From the NCBI RefSeq assembly GCF_001598435.1, contig NZ_BCYY01000013.1, forward strand, positions 62,001 to 126,000: 64,000 nt of DNA, read 5' to 3'. This DNA comes from Sphingomonas pituitosa NBRC 102491. Lineage in GTDB: Bacteria; Pseudomonadota; Alphaproteobacteria; Sphingomonadales; Sphingomonadaceae. Below the pieces are notes generated by a model. The model had not been told where the DNA came from and did no database searches. It saw only the letters and a program-made list of their open reading frames with translations. Of the stretch, positions 43,275 through 51,822 are shown piece after piece. The translations under genes and the position numbers were made by a program. The first letter of the stretch is position 1. Each line of letters starts with the position of its first letter.

Positions 43275-43538
43275 ATGGCGAATACGCCGCAAGCGAAGAA
43301 GCGCATCCGTCGCAACGACCGCCGCGCCGAGATCAACGGTGCACGCGTCGGCCGCATCCGTACCTTCGTCAAGAAGGTCGAAGCTGCGCTGACCGCCGGC
43401 GACAAGGCCGCTGCCACCGAAGCGCTCGCCGCTGCGCAGCCGGAAATCGCACGTGGCGTCGCCAAGGGCGTGCTCCACAAGAACACCGCGGCGCGCAAGT
43501 TCTCGCGCCTCAACAAGCGTCTTCAGGCGCTCGCCTAA
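43275..43538 (+). CDS. rpsT: 30S ribosomal protein S20
   Basis: An 87-residue basic helical protein beginning [21 protein letters not shown], the canonical S20 start, and ending [20 protein letters not shown]. It binds 16S rRNA at the base of the 30S body. The ATG at 43275 has AGGAACA 7-13 bases upstream; an in-frame upstream extension is not needed. It is followed by a strong terminator. Confidence 0.97.
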   Translation: MANTPQAKKRIRRNDRRAEINGARVGRIRTFVKKVEAALTAGDKAAATEALAAAQPEIARGVAKGVLHKNTAARKFSRLNKRLQALA

Positions 43539-43557
43539 CCGTAATCAAGCGGTAATC

Positions 43558-43592
43558 AAAAGCCCTGCCGGACCCGTCCGGCGGGGCTTTTT
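43558..43592 (+). terminator. Intrinsic terminator after rpsT
   Basis: An A run leads into AGCCCTGCCGGAC and its near-perfect complement GTCCGGCGGGGCT, followed by five T residues, about 20 bases past the rpsT stop. Confidence 0.9.
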
Positions 43593-43971
43593 GCGCATGT
43601 GCGCCGCAAAAGATGGTTAAAATTCGGGCAACAGCCTCGAATCGCGCGAATCCACGAGTCGGCTCGATTCGATCGCGCCCTGGCCTTGGTTTGCCACGTT
43701 AAACACCTGGAATGATTTGACAATTTCGCCACCCCCACGGTTTTCCTAGGGGTTCCTGCTGTCAACAAAACTATTTCAGAAAGTTTACATAGCAGGCCCT
43801 TGCTCGACTCAGTTCGAGCTTCCTACAACAAGCCTCCCGGCCACGCTGCTGGTTGGGGCAACGAGTTCATCGCGCGTCGTCGGGGGCATGACCGGCTGCG
43901 ATGGGCCTCATGATCGATATTGTTTTTGGAACGCGGGAATCGTGATCCCCGCGAAGGAAGGGTGCGTCAAA
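43593..43971 (+). other. dnaA upstream region
   Basis: This stretch of about 380 bases has an AT-rich middle with TTGACA at 43717-43722, a run of C residues, and an inverted pair CCTGCT...AGCAGG around 43755-43797. It should hold the dnaA promoter and leader. I found no cluster of TTATCCACA-type DnaA boxes, so it is not a convincing replication origin. The last 84 bases are an open extension of the dnaA frame that starts at ATG 43888. Confidence 0.5.
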
Positions 43972-45357
43972 GTGACTCAGGTTCAACCGCTGGAACGTGA
44001 GGAAGGCCGCGACGTCGCCAAGGCTTGGGCGCATGTGCGCACCAACCTGCGCCGCTCGGCCGGCCAGCGGCTGTTCGACCAGTGGCTGAAGCCCGTCGTC
44101 CTGATCGACGGCAGCGATTCGCTCGCCGTCCGCTTGGGTCTGCCGTCCCCGTTCCTCACCCAGTGGGTGAAGAATCACTATGCTGAGCGTCTGCTGCTCG
44201 AGTTCCGCGCGGTGCTGCCGAACGTGCGCACCGTCACGCTGGAGACGCTGCAGGATGCCGAACAGCGCGTGTTGAGCGCCGAGCCGGCAGCCGCACCCGC
44301 GCCGCGCAAGGAAACGCTGGTCGAGCCGGCGGAGCGTCCTGCCTTCGATCCGCGTTTCACCTTCGATCGCTTCGTGGTGAGCACGACGAATCGCGTCGCC
44401 TTCAACGCGGCCCGCACTGTCGCGCTGCCGGGCGTGCCGATGTTCAGCCCGCTCTACCTCCATGCCGGTACCGGCCAGGGCAAGACGCACCTGATGCACG
44501 CCATCGGCCATGCCTTTCTGGAAGCCAATCCCGGCGCGACCGCGATTTATTCGACCGGCGAGCGCTTCATGTTCGAGTTCGTGCAGGCGCTGCGCAACAA
44601 GGACACGCTGGCGTTCAAGACCCGGCTTCGTTCGGTCGACCTGCTGATGATCGACGATCTTCAGTTCATCGGCGGCAAGGACGCGACCCAGGAGGAATTC
44701 TTCCACACGGTCAACGAGTTCATGGGCGCCGGCAAGCGGCTGGTGATCGCCGCAGACCGCGCGCCCCAGGCGCTGGAAGGCTTCGAGCCCCGCCTGGTCG
44801 GTCGCCTCGGCGCCGGGCTGGTGGCGGACATCAAGCCCGCCGAGCTCGACCTGCGCCGCGCCATTGTCGAGCGCAAGCTGAAGGACATGCCCGCCGTCGA
44901 CATGCCGGTGGAAGTCGCCGACCTGCTCGCCGCGCGAATCACCACGAACGTCCGCGAGCTGGAAGGCGCGCTCAACCGCCTGGTTGCCTATGCGAGCCTG
45001 TCGAACGAATCGATCACCATCGATTTCGCGACCAGCGTGCTGGGCGAGGTGCTGCGCACCAGCCAGCGCCGCATCACGATCGACGAGATCCAGCGCGCGG
45101 TTTCGACGCACTTCGAAGTGAAGCAGTTGGACCTGATCTCCGCCCGCCGCGCGGTTGCGATCGCCCGGCCGCGCCAGATCGCGATGTATCTGGCGAAGCG
45201 CCTGACAACGCGGTCATTGCCCGAGATCGGCCGCAAGTTCGGCAACCGCGACCATTCGACGGTGATCCATGCGGTGAAGCGGATCGAGGATCTGCGCAGC
45301 AAGGACGTCGAGATCGATGGCGCCGTCCGCGCGCTGATGCGCACCCTGGAGGGGTGA
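43972..45357 (+). CDS. dnaA: Chromosomal replication initiator protein DnaA
   Basis: An AAA+ initiator of 461 residues from GTG 43972 (VTQVQPLEREEG). An in-frame ATG at 43888 would add 28 residues of unusual composition and is the alternative. Domain I starts at AWAHVRTNLRRSAGQRLFDQWLK. Walker A is GTGQGKTH, Walker B LLMIDDLQF, and sensor/box regions follow. Domain IV carries the DnaA signature RQIAMYLAKRLTTRSLPEIG and GNRDHSTVIHAV for DnaA-box binding. It binds oriC and opens it for replication. The linker domain II is short, as in other alphaproteobacteria. Its stop overlaps a GNAT gene (GTGA). Confidence 0.96.
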   Translation: MTQVQPLEREEGRDVAKAWAHVRTNLRRSAGQRLFDQWLKPVVLIDGSDSLAVRLGLPSPFLTQWVKNHYAERLLLEFRAVLPNVRTVTLETLQDAEQRVLSAEPAAAPAPRKETLVEPAERPAFDPRFTFDRFVVSTTNRVAFNAARTVALPGVPMFSPLYLHAGTGQGKTHLMHAIGHAFLEANPGATAIYSTGERFMFEFVQALRNKDTLAFKTRLRSVDLLMIDDLQFIGGKDATQEEFFHTVNEFMGAGKRLVIAADRAPQALEGFEPRLVGRLGAGLVADIKPAELDLRRAIVERKLKDMPAVDMPVEVADLLAARITTNVRELEGALNRLVAYASLSNESITIDFATSVLGEVLRTSQRRITIDEIQRAVSTHFEVKQLDLISARRAVAIARPRQIAMYLAKRLTTRSLPEIGRKFGNRDHSTVIHAVKRIEDLRSKDVEIDGAVRALMRTLEG

Positions 45358-45842
45358 GCCCGGTGATTCGCCCGGCCGCGCCAGAAGACGGCGCGGCGAT
45401 CTGGGCGATCCTGGAACCGGTCATTCGCGCCGGCGAAACCTACGCGCTGGATCGGCACATGTCGCGCGATGCGGCGCTGGCCTATTGGCTCGGGTCCGAT
45501 CGAGCGAGCTTCGTGGCCGAGGCTGATGGGCAGGTGCTCGGCACCTGGTATCTGCGGGCCAATCAGGCGGGTGGCGGCGCGCATGTCGCCAATTGCGGCT
45601 ATGCCACGCATGAAGGCGCCCGCAGGCGCGGCATTGCCCGCGCCTTGGCAGAACACAGTTTCGCCGAGGCACGGGCAGGTGGTTTTCGCGCTATGCAGTT
45701 CAACTTCGTAGTGCACAGCTACGCGCCCGCCGTCCAGCTTTGGCACGCGCTCGGCTTCGAGACCATTGGGAGGGTGCCCGAGGCGTTCGCGCATCCGAAG
45801 CAGGGGCTGGTGGATGCGCTGCTACTGTATCGCCGGCTCTGA
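45354..45842 (+). CDS. GNAT-family N-acetyltransferase
   Basis: A 162-residue acetyl-CoA-dependent acetyltransferase. The core beta strands are visible, with the acetyl-CoA loop EGARRRGIARALAEHSFAEA (R/Q-x-x-G-x-A type) near 95-114 and a C-terminal NFVVHSYAPAVQLWHALGFE typical of GNAT motif B. It starts at GTG 45354, overlapping the dnaA stop, so it is translationally coupled to dnaA, an odd partner. The acceptor is unknown (small molecule or protein). Confidence 0.85.
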   Translation: MSPVIRPAAPEDGAAIWAILEPVIRAGETYALDRHMSRDAALAYWLGSDRASFVAEADGQVLGTWYLRANQAGGGAHVANCGYATHEGARRRGIARALAEHSFAEARAGGFRAMQFNFVVHSYAPAVQLWHALGFETIGRVPEAFAHPKQGLVDALLLYRRL

Positions 45843-45871
45843 GCCTGTAGCGTCGCACAGAAGCGAGACGA

Positions 45872-46849
45872 TCAATGACCCCATACGTCGGCACTTTCGC
45901 TATCATAAAAGTAATATGCCACCGGGGACTTCCATAGTGCCTTATATTTTGCGAATTGTGCGGTAAATTTGTTGATTGTTTCCGTGTCCGGGCGGTATAT
46001 TCCAAAATATATCTTGCTAATTTTGGAATTGAACACGGCTTTGTAGATATGTTCGTCGTTTTCGTCAGCGCTGTGACCGAAGACGAACAGTGTGCGCGCG
46101 TTTGATGAAAGTTTCTCGTAGCAATACCGTAGGTATGCAACTGAGTTTATCTTTTGCATCTTTTGCGTGGAGCTACCTTCGGCGACACACACCGGCATCG
46201 AATGCTCCTCGTTGATGATATCGGTCACCGCGTTGATGACGCTCTTGCCGTTTCTGCCGTCCTTAACTGCCTTGTGCATGTTGCCCGCTTGATCTTCGAA
46301 AAGATGGAGGCCGCCATGCAGGTTGTAGAGCGCGCAGTGTGCCTTTTCGTTGAATGGACCGAACAGGAGGCCCTGCTTCTTACCAAAGCCGAACCCATCT
46401 GGTAGAACTCTTCTCTCAAGATTGCCTAAGTAGAGTAGCAGGTCGTAGTTCAGGGAGAAGACCGCTTCAAAATTGTGGAGGAATGTAGCGCAATGATCAT
46501 ATTGCGAGGCCAACTCCTCGCGCCGCGTGGGGTGCGTTGTGACAATGGCTTGCACTAACGCCGTCCGGACGTCTTGGGCATGCTCGCGCAGTTCGGCAGC
46601 GCGTTCGTCATGCCCATAGGCACTTTCGACGATTATTGCTTCTTCCAGTGCACGAACGACCTTCTCGAAGTCGACAGTGTCGAGCGCTGAAAACAGCTTG
46701 CGGAGAGGAGTGCCCAGCTCAAGCTTCGACGCTTCGAGAAGTGTCGCATATTGAAAGTGGCGCGCTGAGAAACCGTTGCCGAGCAGCAAAGCGCGAGGTT
46801 CACCGGCAGTTTCGGCAACAGCGGTTGCAAAGTCAATGATATCGCTCAT
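45872..46849 (-). CDS. DUF4917 / SIR2-like protein, candidate defence gene
   Basis: A 325-residue soluble protein. LLLGNGFSARHF (21-32) looks like a nucleotide-binding N-terminal loop. FSLNYDLLLYLG (131-142) and LYNLHGGLHLF (174-184) match the Asn and His positions used for NAD+ cleavage in SIR2-like enzymes (Asn134, His178). LFVFGHSADENDEHI (254-268) resembles the family's late G-x-S...D-x-H-I motif. I recall this pattern as DUF4917, which is related to SIR2-like domains, but have not searched it. The gene is visibly more AT-rich than all neighbours, lacks a clear Shine-Dalgarno, and stands alone between core genes. This suggests recent transfer; antiphage NADase activity is inference. Confidence 0.78.
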   Translation of the reverse strand: MSDIIDFATAVAETAGEPRALLLGNGFSARHFQYATLLEASKLELGTPLRKLFSALDTVDFEKVVRALEEAIIVESAYGHDERAAELREHAQDVRTALVQAIVTTHPTRREELASQYDHCATFLHNFEAVFSLNYDLLLYLGNLERRVLPDGFGFGKKQGLLFGPFNEKAHCALYNLHGGLHLFEDQAGNMHKAVKDGRNGKSVINAVTDIINEEHSMPVCVAEGSSTQKMQKINSVAYLRYCYEKLSSNARTLFVFGHSADENDEHIYKAVFNSKISKIYFGIYRPDTETINKFTAQFAKYKALWKSPVAYYFYDSESADVWGH

Positions 46850-47017
46850 GTAACTATTTTAGTACACAAGCCGGATAGCAGGCGACGTGGGCATTTTTTT
46901 TAAGCGTAGCCGGTTATCGCCAGCTTCCCTCTGCGCTCGCGTGTCGCCCCCTTCCCATTGGTGTTGCGGGGCTAAACTTGGCTCCGCGCGTTCTGCCCCC
47001 GGCCTGGGAGAATGCGC

Positions 47018-47511
47018 ATGGCGAACGAGGACGACGAACAGTGGATGCGGAGGGCGATCGAGGTCGCGCGGTCGAAGGGTTCCGATCCCGCCAGCTCGCC
47101 GCTCGGCTGCGTGATCGTGCGCGACGGCAAGGTGATCGCCGCCGAGCGCAACCAGACTCATGAACTGCCCGACGCCACCGCGCATGCCGAGATGATGGCG
47201 ATCCGCCGCGCCTGCGAAAGCACCGGCGAACTCGAGCTGCGCGGCGCGACCCTCTATTCACGCTGCAGCCCTGCGGGATGTGCACCATGGCCTCGATCTG
47301 GTCGAAGGTCGGCCGCGTGGTGTTCGGGGCGGGGCGCGACGACGTGCATGCGATGTATTTCGAGGCCAGGCACGTCGATACGCTCGGCTTCATCGCCGAC
47401 GCCTATCGCGAGGACATCGTCATCGAAGGCGGCTGCCTCGCCGCCGAATGCGCGACCCTCTATTATGCTCCGGATGCCGACCTGCCCGTGGAGGAGCAGG
47501 CGAACCTCTGA
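47018..47511 (+). pseudogene. Nucleoside/guanine deaminase-family gene with a frameshift at the zinc site
   Basis: From ATG 47018 (GGGAG 7 bases upstream) the frame gives a cytidine-deaminase-fold N-terminus with ATAHAEMMAIRRA (the HAE zinc/proton-shuttle motif). It runs to TLYS and is then lost at about 47259. The continuation TLQPCGMCTMASIWSKVG...LPVEEQANL is in the next frame and ends at the TGA at 47509-47511. Loss of one base in TATTCACG (expected TATTCxACG) restores a normal ~165-residue enzyme with PCGMC. Read as is, the protein would lack its zinc-binding Cys pair. It is a true frameshift or a sequence error. Confidence 0.8.
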
Positions 47512-47518
47512 TCGCGCG

Positions 47519-47836
47519 TCAGCGGAGCAGCCCGGCCGCCAGCGTGAGCAGGCCTGCCGCCGCGGTGCCGCGGGCAATGCGGACGTCATAGGTCAGTCCC
47601 AGCAGCACCAGCGCAGCCGCAAGCGGCAACAGGCCGAGCCAGGTGACCAGGCCGCGCGGCCAATCCGGCGCGAGGAGCGTGGCGGCGAAGGCAGCGAGCA
47701 GCAGCACCCAGCCGGCGGCTTGCAGCCGTTGCGGCGGGAGGCGCGACTGCCAGCCTCCCAGCAGCAAGGGCGCGTGGCGGGGCATCGCCGCAGCCAGCGC
47801 GAAGAAGCCGATTAGGGTGAGGCCGGCGGCGATCAT
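47519..47836 (-). CDS. DUF3325-like membrane protein of the siderophore operon
   Basis: A 105-residue protein with three to four hydrophobic spans (MIAAGLTLIGFFALAAAMPRH at the start, then WVLLLAAFAATLL and GLLPLAAALVLLGLTY). Size and position, last in a receptor / DUF3649 / PepSY / DUF3325 series, match the small membrane proteins often found with iron-uptake PepSY proteins. It overlaps the PepSY gene by ATGA. Role unknown, probably inner-membrane assistance of siderophore iron release. Confidence 0.75.
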   Translation of the reverse strand: MIAAGLTLIGFFALAAAMPRHAPLLLGGWQSRLPPQRLQAAGWVLLLAAFAATLLAPDWPRGLVTWLGLLPLAAALVLLGLTYDVRIARGTAAAGLLTLAAGLLR

Positions 47837-49326
47837 GCCGGCTGGGTCCCGGCGCGGCGGCGTAGCGCGGGCGCCGGGCGGCGCCATTGTTTCCACGCCA
47901 GCCAGCCCGTGCCCACAGCGGCGGCGAGCAGCACCGCGCTGACTCCGGTCTGCACGCGATCGGCGAACGCGCCGCCCGGCATTGCCGCCGCGGCGCATCC
48001 CAGCGCCAGGATCGTCATCAGCAGCGGCCAGCTGCGCTTCGGCGGGAGGACCGCGCCGAGCACCAGTGCCACGACGGCCGTCCACAGCGCCGCCGAGACT
48101 TCGGCACCGGCACGATCGATCGCGCCCAGCGGCAGAAGGCGGTTGGCTAGCAGGAAGGCGACGCAGCCGATCGGCACGCCGGCGAGAACGCCCGCATTGA
48201 GCCGCTCGACGATGCGGTTGCCCAGGCTGAGCGGGGCGCGTTCTCGGCGCTTGACCACCCACAGCACCATGCCGCTTGCCACCGCCAGGCTCAGCATCGC
48301 CCCGCACAGGAAATAGAGCCAGCGCGTCGCCAGCGGCGCGAAGCGGGCCAAATGGAGGCCATAGGCGACGCCATAGGTGCGGAGCGCCGGCCGGTTCTCG
48401 GTGAAATCTGCGAGGACGCGGCCGCTGGTTCCGTCGAAGCTGACCGCGCCGGCCGCATAGGCGATCTGGCGGGCATCGTCGCGGAACATCGTCACCGTCG
48501 CGGCGGCGTCGCCGGGGTGCGCGATCGTCACGCGCCCGACCGGTTGACCGCCGAAGCGACGCTCGGCTTCGCGCAGCATCGGTGCCAGCGGCGCGAGGGG
48601 CGCGGGTCTGCCGGCGGCGGGCCGGTCGACCTGCCCCGGCTGCAACGCCTGGAACATCGCGGCCATGTCGTTCCCGTAATTGGCGCTGATTGCCCAGGGC
48701 ATGTTGAGCGTGGCCAGCGTCAGCAGCCCGGTGAAGCTGATCATGATATGGAAGGGCAGGGCGAGCACGCCCAGCGCATTGTGCCCGTCGAGCCAGGAGC
48801 GCTGCCCCTTGGCGGGGCGGAAGGTGAAGAAGTCCTTGAAGATGCGGCGATGCGCGATGATGCCCGTGATCAGCCCGAGCAGCAGCACCATCGCCGCGAG
48901 CGAGGCGAGCAGGCGGCCCCAGGGAAAGGGCAGCTGGAGCTCGAAGTGGAGCCGGTAGAAGAATTCGCCGCCCAGCGTCTCGCGCGGGGCGGGCGCGCCG
49001 GTCACCGGATCGAGCGCGCGGTAGACGAAGCCTGTGCCCGGATCATAGGTCGCCTCGACTGTGTTCATTCGCTCGTTGGGCAGGGTGAGGTACCAGCCGA
49101 ACGAGTTGGGCGCGTTCCTGCCGAGCCAGCCGCTCGAAGCGGTGAGCGCGGCGGCGCGGTCGGCGGTGGCGGTAGTCTCTGGTCGCATCCAGCGGCCGAT
49201 CTCGGGCTTGAACACGCTGAGCGTGCCGCCCAGGCACATCACGAACAGCATCCAGCCGAGCAGCAGCCCGCTCCAGCCGTGCAGCCACGCCATCACCTGG
49301 CGGGCGCCGTCGCGTACCGCGCTCAT
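47833..49326 (-). CDS. PepSY-associated transmembrane protein
   Basis: A 497-residue inner-membrane protein of the PepSY_TM (iron-regulated membrane protein) family. The N-terminal LHGWSGLLLGWMLFVMCLGGTLSVF is its signature first span. A periplasmic PepSY-like region follows (about 60-135). The next spans have LHFELQLPFPWGR, GIIAHRRIFKDFFTFRP, and HNALGVLALPFHIMISFTGL with candidate heme/metal His residues. Family members are implicated in reduction of ferric siderophores. It is coupled by ATGA overlaps on both sides in the receptor operon. Confidence 0.9.
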   Translation of the reverse strand: MSAVRDGARQVMAWLHGWSGLLLGWMLFVMCLGGTLSVFKPEIGRWMRPETTATADRAAALTASSGWLGRNAPNSFGWYLTLPNERMNTVEATYDPGTGFVYRALDPVTGAPAPRETLGGEFFYRLHFELQLPFPWGRLLASLAAMVLLLGLITGIIAHRRIFKDFFTFRPAKGQRSWLDGHNALGVLALPFHIMISFTGLLTLATLNMPWAISANYGNDMAAMFQALQPGQVDRPAAGRPAPLAPLAPMLREAERRFGGQPVGRVTIAHPGDAAATVTMFRDDARQIAYAAGAVSFDGTSGRVLADFTENRPALRTYGVAYGLHLARFAPLATRWLYFLCGAMLSLAVASGMVLWVVKRRERAPLSLGNRIVERLNAGVLAGVPIGCVAFLLANRLLPLGAIDRAGAEVSAALWTAVVALVLGAVLPPKRSWPLLMTILALGCAAAAMPGGAFADRVQTGVSAVLLAAAVGTGWLAWKQWRRPAPALRRRAGTQPA

Positions 49327-49622
49327 CGCGTCGGCATTCCGGCAACCCAGGCGATGCCCGCGAGCAGCGCGGCGGCGGCGAGGATTCCGCCCAGCGCGCG
49401 CAGCGGACCGGGGGCGAGGAATGCCCAGATCGTCGCAACGGGCGCGACGAGAAAGGCGAGCATCGTCGCCGGGATGACGGCGTCGAGCCGGGGGAGGGGC
49501 AGGGTGCGCGCCGCCGCGGCCGCGAAGCACGCGGCGACGAGATAGGCGCCGAGGCTGCCGGCCACCGCGCGCACCGCGATGTTCGCCCGATAGCCCCAGC
49601 CGCGGCGGAGATGCGCGCCCAT
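49323..49622 (-). CDS. DUF3649-like small membrane protein
   Basis: A 99-residue protein with three spans (about 14-36, 46-66 and 72-93) beginning MGAHLRRGWGYRANIAVRAVAGS. The pattern and its place between a siderophore receptor and a PepSY protein fit DUF3649. It begins 8 bases after the receptor stop and overlaps the PepSY start by ATGA. No catalytic residues evident. Confidence 0.75.
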   Translation of the reverse strand: MGAHLRRGWGYRANIAVRAVAGSLGAYLVAACFAAAAARTLPLPRLDAVIPATMLAFLVAPVATIWAFLAPGPLRALGGILAAAALLAGIAWVAGMPTR

Positions 49623-49630
49623 TCCGCGCC

Positions 49631-51721
49631 TCAGTAGCTGAAGCTGATGCTGCCCAGCACGCTGCGCGGCGGGGCGTAAAAGGCCTGGCCCCACATGATG
49701 CTGCCCAGATAGGTGCTGTCGGTGACGTTGCGCACGTTGATCGCGGCGCGGACGTGATCGACGATGCGAATGCTGCCCATCAGGTCGAGCACGGCATAGT
49801 CGCCCTGCGTCACGCTGAAGTCCGGGCTGCGGATGGCGTTCTGCCAGCGCAGCTGGGCGCCGAGCTTGAGGTCACGCAGGTCGGGCACGGCATAGGTCGT
49901 GGCGAGCTTCAGGCTCTTGGTCGGGATGAACACACGGGCGGCCTTGCCGGCATCGTCCTCGATCTCGAGGCCGGTATAGCCGCCGCTGATCGTCCAGTTG
50001 TCCGTCACCTTGCCGGCCAGCTCGATCTCGAAGCCGCGCGAGGTGGTGTCGACGCCCGTATAATAGGTCGCGCCCAGCTGGCCCGGATCGCCCGCCTGGA
50101 ACTGGCCGGCGGCGGCCGCCAGATTGTTCTGCCGGGCGCGGAACAGCGAGGCGGTGGCGTAGAGCCGGCCGCCGAACCATTCGGTCTTGAAACCGCCCTC
50201 GATGCTGGTGCCGGTCACCGGATCGAGCCGGCGGCCGCGCGAATCCACTTCGATCTGCGGATTGAAGATGTCGGTATAGCTTGCGTAGAACGAGACGTTC
50301 GGCGTCAGGTCATAGGTGAGGCCGGCATAGGGGCTGACGCGGCTGTTCTTGCGATACTGGTCCGCGCCGTAAGAAATGCCGCTGGACTTCAGCCAAGTCG
50401 CGCTGCCCCCGACCACCGCCTTCAGCCGCTCGGTCACGTTGAGATGCGCAGCGCCATAGGCGCGGGTCACGTCCGTGCGGCTGTCGGCCTGGAGCGTGAT
50501 CGGGCCGGTGCCCGGATCGGCGATCACTGCGCTGGCGAGATTCGGCACCGCCGGATAGCCGACGAGGCTGTTGCCGTTGCCTTCCCACTGGCGGTTGTCG
50601 AGCCGGCCGGTCGAGACGCCGAACGCCAGCTGGTGCTCGCGGCCGAACAGGTGGAGCGGGCCCGAGGCGGTGAGGTCGCCGAGATATTGATCGGTCTCGG
50701 ACGGGTAGCGGCCGACCTGCCCCTGGATGCCGAGGCCGGTCGCCTTGTCCGGCGCACCGAAGGCATAGAGCAGCTTCGCCTGCTGCTTGTTGTTGACGTA
50801 GGTGAACACGCCCTTGGCCTCCCAGCCCTTGCCCAGATCATAGGCGAGTTCGCCGAAGGCGCGCTGGTCGGTCGTGTCCCAGTAGGTCCAGGGAGCGGAC
50901 GTGGTAGCCGAGCGGGGATAGGGGATGCGGCTGCCGTCGGTGTAGGTGAGGGGTAGCGCCCCCCACAGCACGCCGTCGGCATCATTGTCCTGGCGGCTGT
51001 AGCCGATCGTGGCGGTGAGCTGCGGCGTAACCTTCCAGTCGGCGATCAGGCCGTACACGTTGCGATTGACGTGGTTGTAGTCGAGATAGCTGTCGCGGCT
51101 CTCATGCGCATAGATCCCGCGCACCGCCACGGTGTCGGTAACGGGCACCGACACATCGGCTTCGCCGCGCCAGCGGTTCCACGAGCCGGCCTGCACGCTG
51201 GCGCGCGCCTGCAGCGTCTCGGTCGGGCGCTTGCGGACAAAGTTGATCGTGGCGGACGGATTGCCCACGCCGGTCATCAGCGCGTTCGCGCCGCGGATCG
51301 CCTCCACCCGGTCGAACAGCGCGGTGTCGAGGTCGCCATACTGGATTCCATAGGGCATCGGCAGGCCGATGCCGTCGACCTGGAAGTTGGTGATGTCGAA
51401 GCCGCGCGAGTTGTAATAGGTCCGGTCGCTCTCGACGCGCTCGACATTGATGCCGACGGTCTGGTCGAGCAGGTCGTTGATGTTGGTGAGCTGGAAATCC
51501 TGGATCCGCGCCTGGTCGATCGTCGTGATCGACTGCGGCGTCTCGCGCGGGCTGAGCGTGAGGCCCGTTGCGCTGCGCGAGGGCTGGGTGGCAATGCCCG
51601 TCACGATGATCTGGTTCTGCTGGTCGTTGCCATCGGCGGTACCGTCAGGCCCGGCGAACGCGGTGCCGGGCAGCGCAAGCAGCGCGGAAGTGAGCAGAAC
51701 GGTACGTAGCGACAGGAGCAT
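49631..51721 (-). CDS. TonB-dependent siderophore receptor
   Basis: A 696-residue outer-membrane receptor. The signal peptide is cut near GTAFAGPDG. A TonB-box-like IIVTG comes next, then a plug with SPRETPQSITTID, SRGFDITNFQVDGIGLPMPYG and ANALMTGVGNPSATINFVRKRPT, the classic siderophore-receptor plug ending. The barrel ends SISFSY. The features fit FhuE/FoxA/FpvA-type ferric-siderophore receptors (no N-terminal signalling STN domain). First gene of a four-gene operon with DUF3649, PepSY and DUF3325 proteins. A Fur-like box lies 59 bases upstream. Confidence 0.94.
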   Translation of the reverse strand: MLLSLRTVLLTSALLALPGTAFAGPDGTADGNDQQNQIIVTGIATQPSRSATGLTLSPRETPQSITTIDQARIQDFQLTNINDLLDQTVGINVERVESDRTYYNSRGFDITNFQVDGIGLPMPYGIQYGDLDTALFDRVEAIRGANALMTGVGNPSATINFVRKRPTETLQARASVQAGSWNRWRGEADVSVPVTDTVAVRGIYAHESRDSYLDYNHVNRNVYGLIADWKVTPQLTATIGYSRQDNDADGVLWGALPLTYTDGSRIPYPRSATTSAPWTYWDTTDQRAFGELAYDLGKGWEAKGVFTYVNNKQQAKLLYAFGAPDKATGLGIQGQVGRYPSETDQYLGDLTASGPLHLFGREHQLAFGVSTGRLDNRQWEGNGNSLVGYPAVPNLASAVIADPGTGPITLQADSRTDVTRAYGAAHLNVTERLKAVVGGSATWLKSSGISYGADQYRKNSRVSPYAGLTYDLTPNVSFYASYTDIFNPQIEVDSRGRRLDPVTGTSIEGGFKTEWFGGRLYATASLFRARQNNLAAAAGQFQAGDPGQLGATYYTGVDTTSRGFEIELAGKVTDNWTISGGYTGLEIEDDAGKAARVFIPTKSLKLATTYAVPDLRDLKLGAQLRWQNAIRSPDFSVTQGDYAVLDLMGSIRIVDHVRAAINVRNVTDSTYLGSIMWGQAFYAPPRSVLGSISFSY

Positions 51722-51780
51722 GATCCAGCTTTTCCCTTTGGGTCTCGTTGTATGAGCGCGCCTTTAGGGAAACTGAATAT

Positions 51781-51795
51781 TGCGAGTCAATCGCA
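51781..51795 (-). promoter_or_regulatory. Fur-type iron box
   Basis: TGCGA-GTCAA-TCGCA is a perfect 5-5-5 palindrome in an AT-rich patch upstream of the siderophore receptor. It resembles the alphaproteobacterial Fur site (TGC-x-A-x-T...GCA). Binding of Fe-Fur would repress the operon when iron is plentiful; this is inferred from sequence. Confidence 0.65.
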
Positions 51796-51822
51796 TTATC
51801 ATATGCCGACGTGGATTCCGCC

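Noticed and set aside
43593..43971. Replication origin next to dnaA
   Set aside because: No cluster of DnaA boxes and no clear AT-rich unwinding element. In many alphaproteobacteria the origin lies elsewhere.
45843..47017. Larger mobile island around the DUF4917 gene
   Set aside because: Only one AT-rich gene is present, with no integrase, tRNA end, direct repeat or other cargo visible. The deaminase remnant beside it has native composition.
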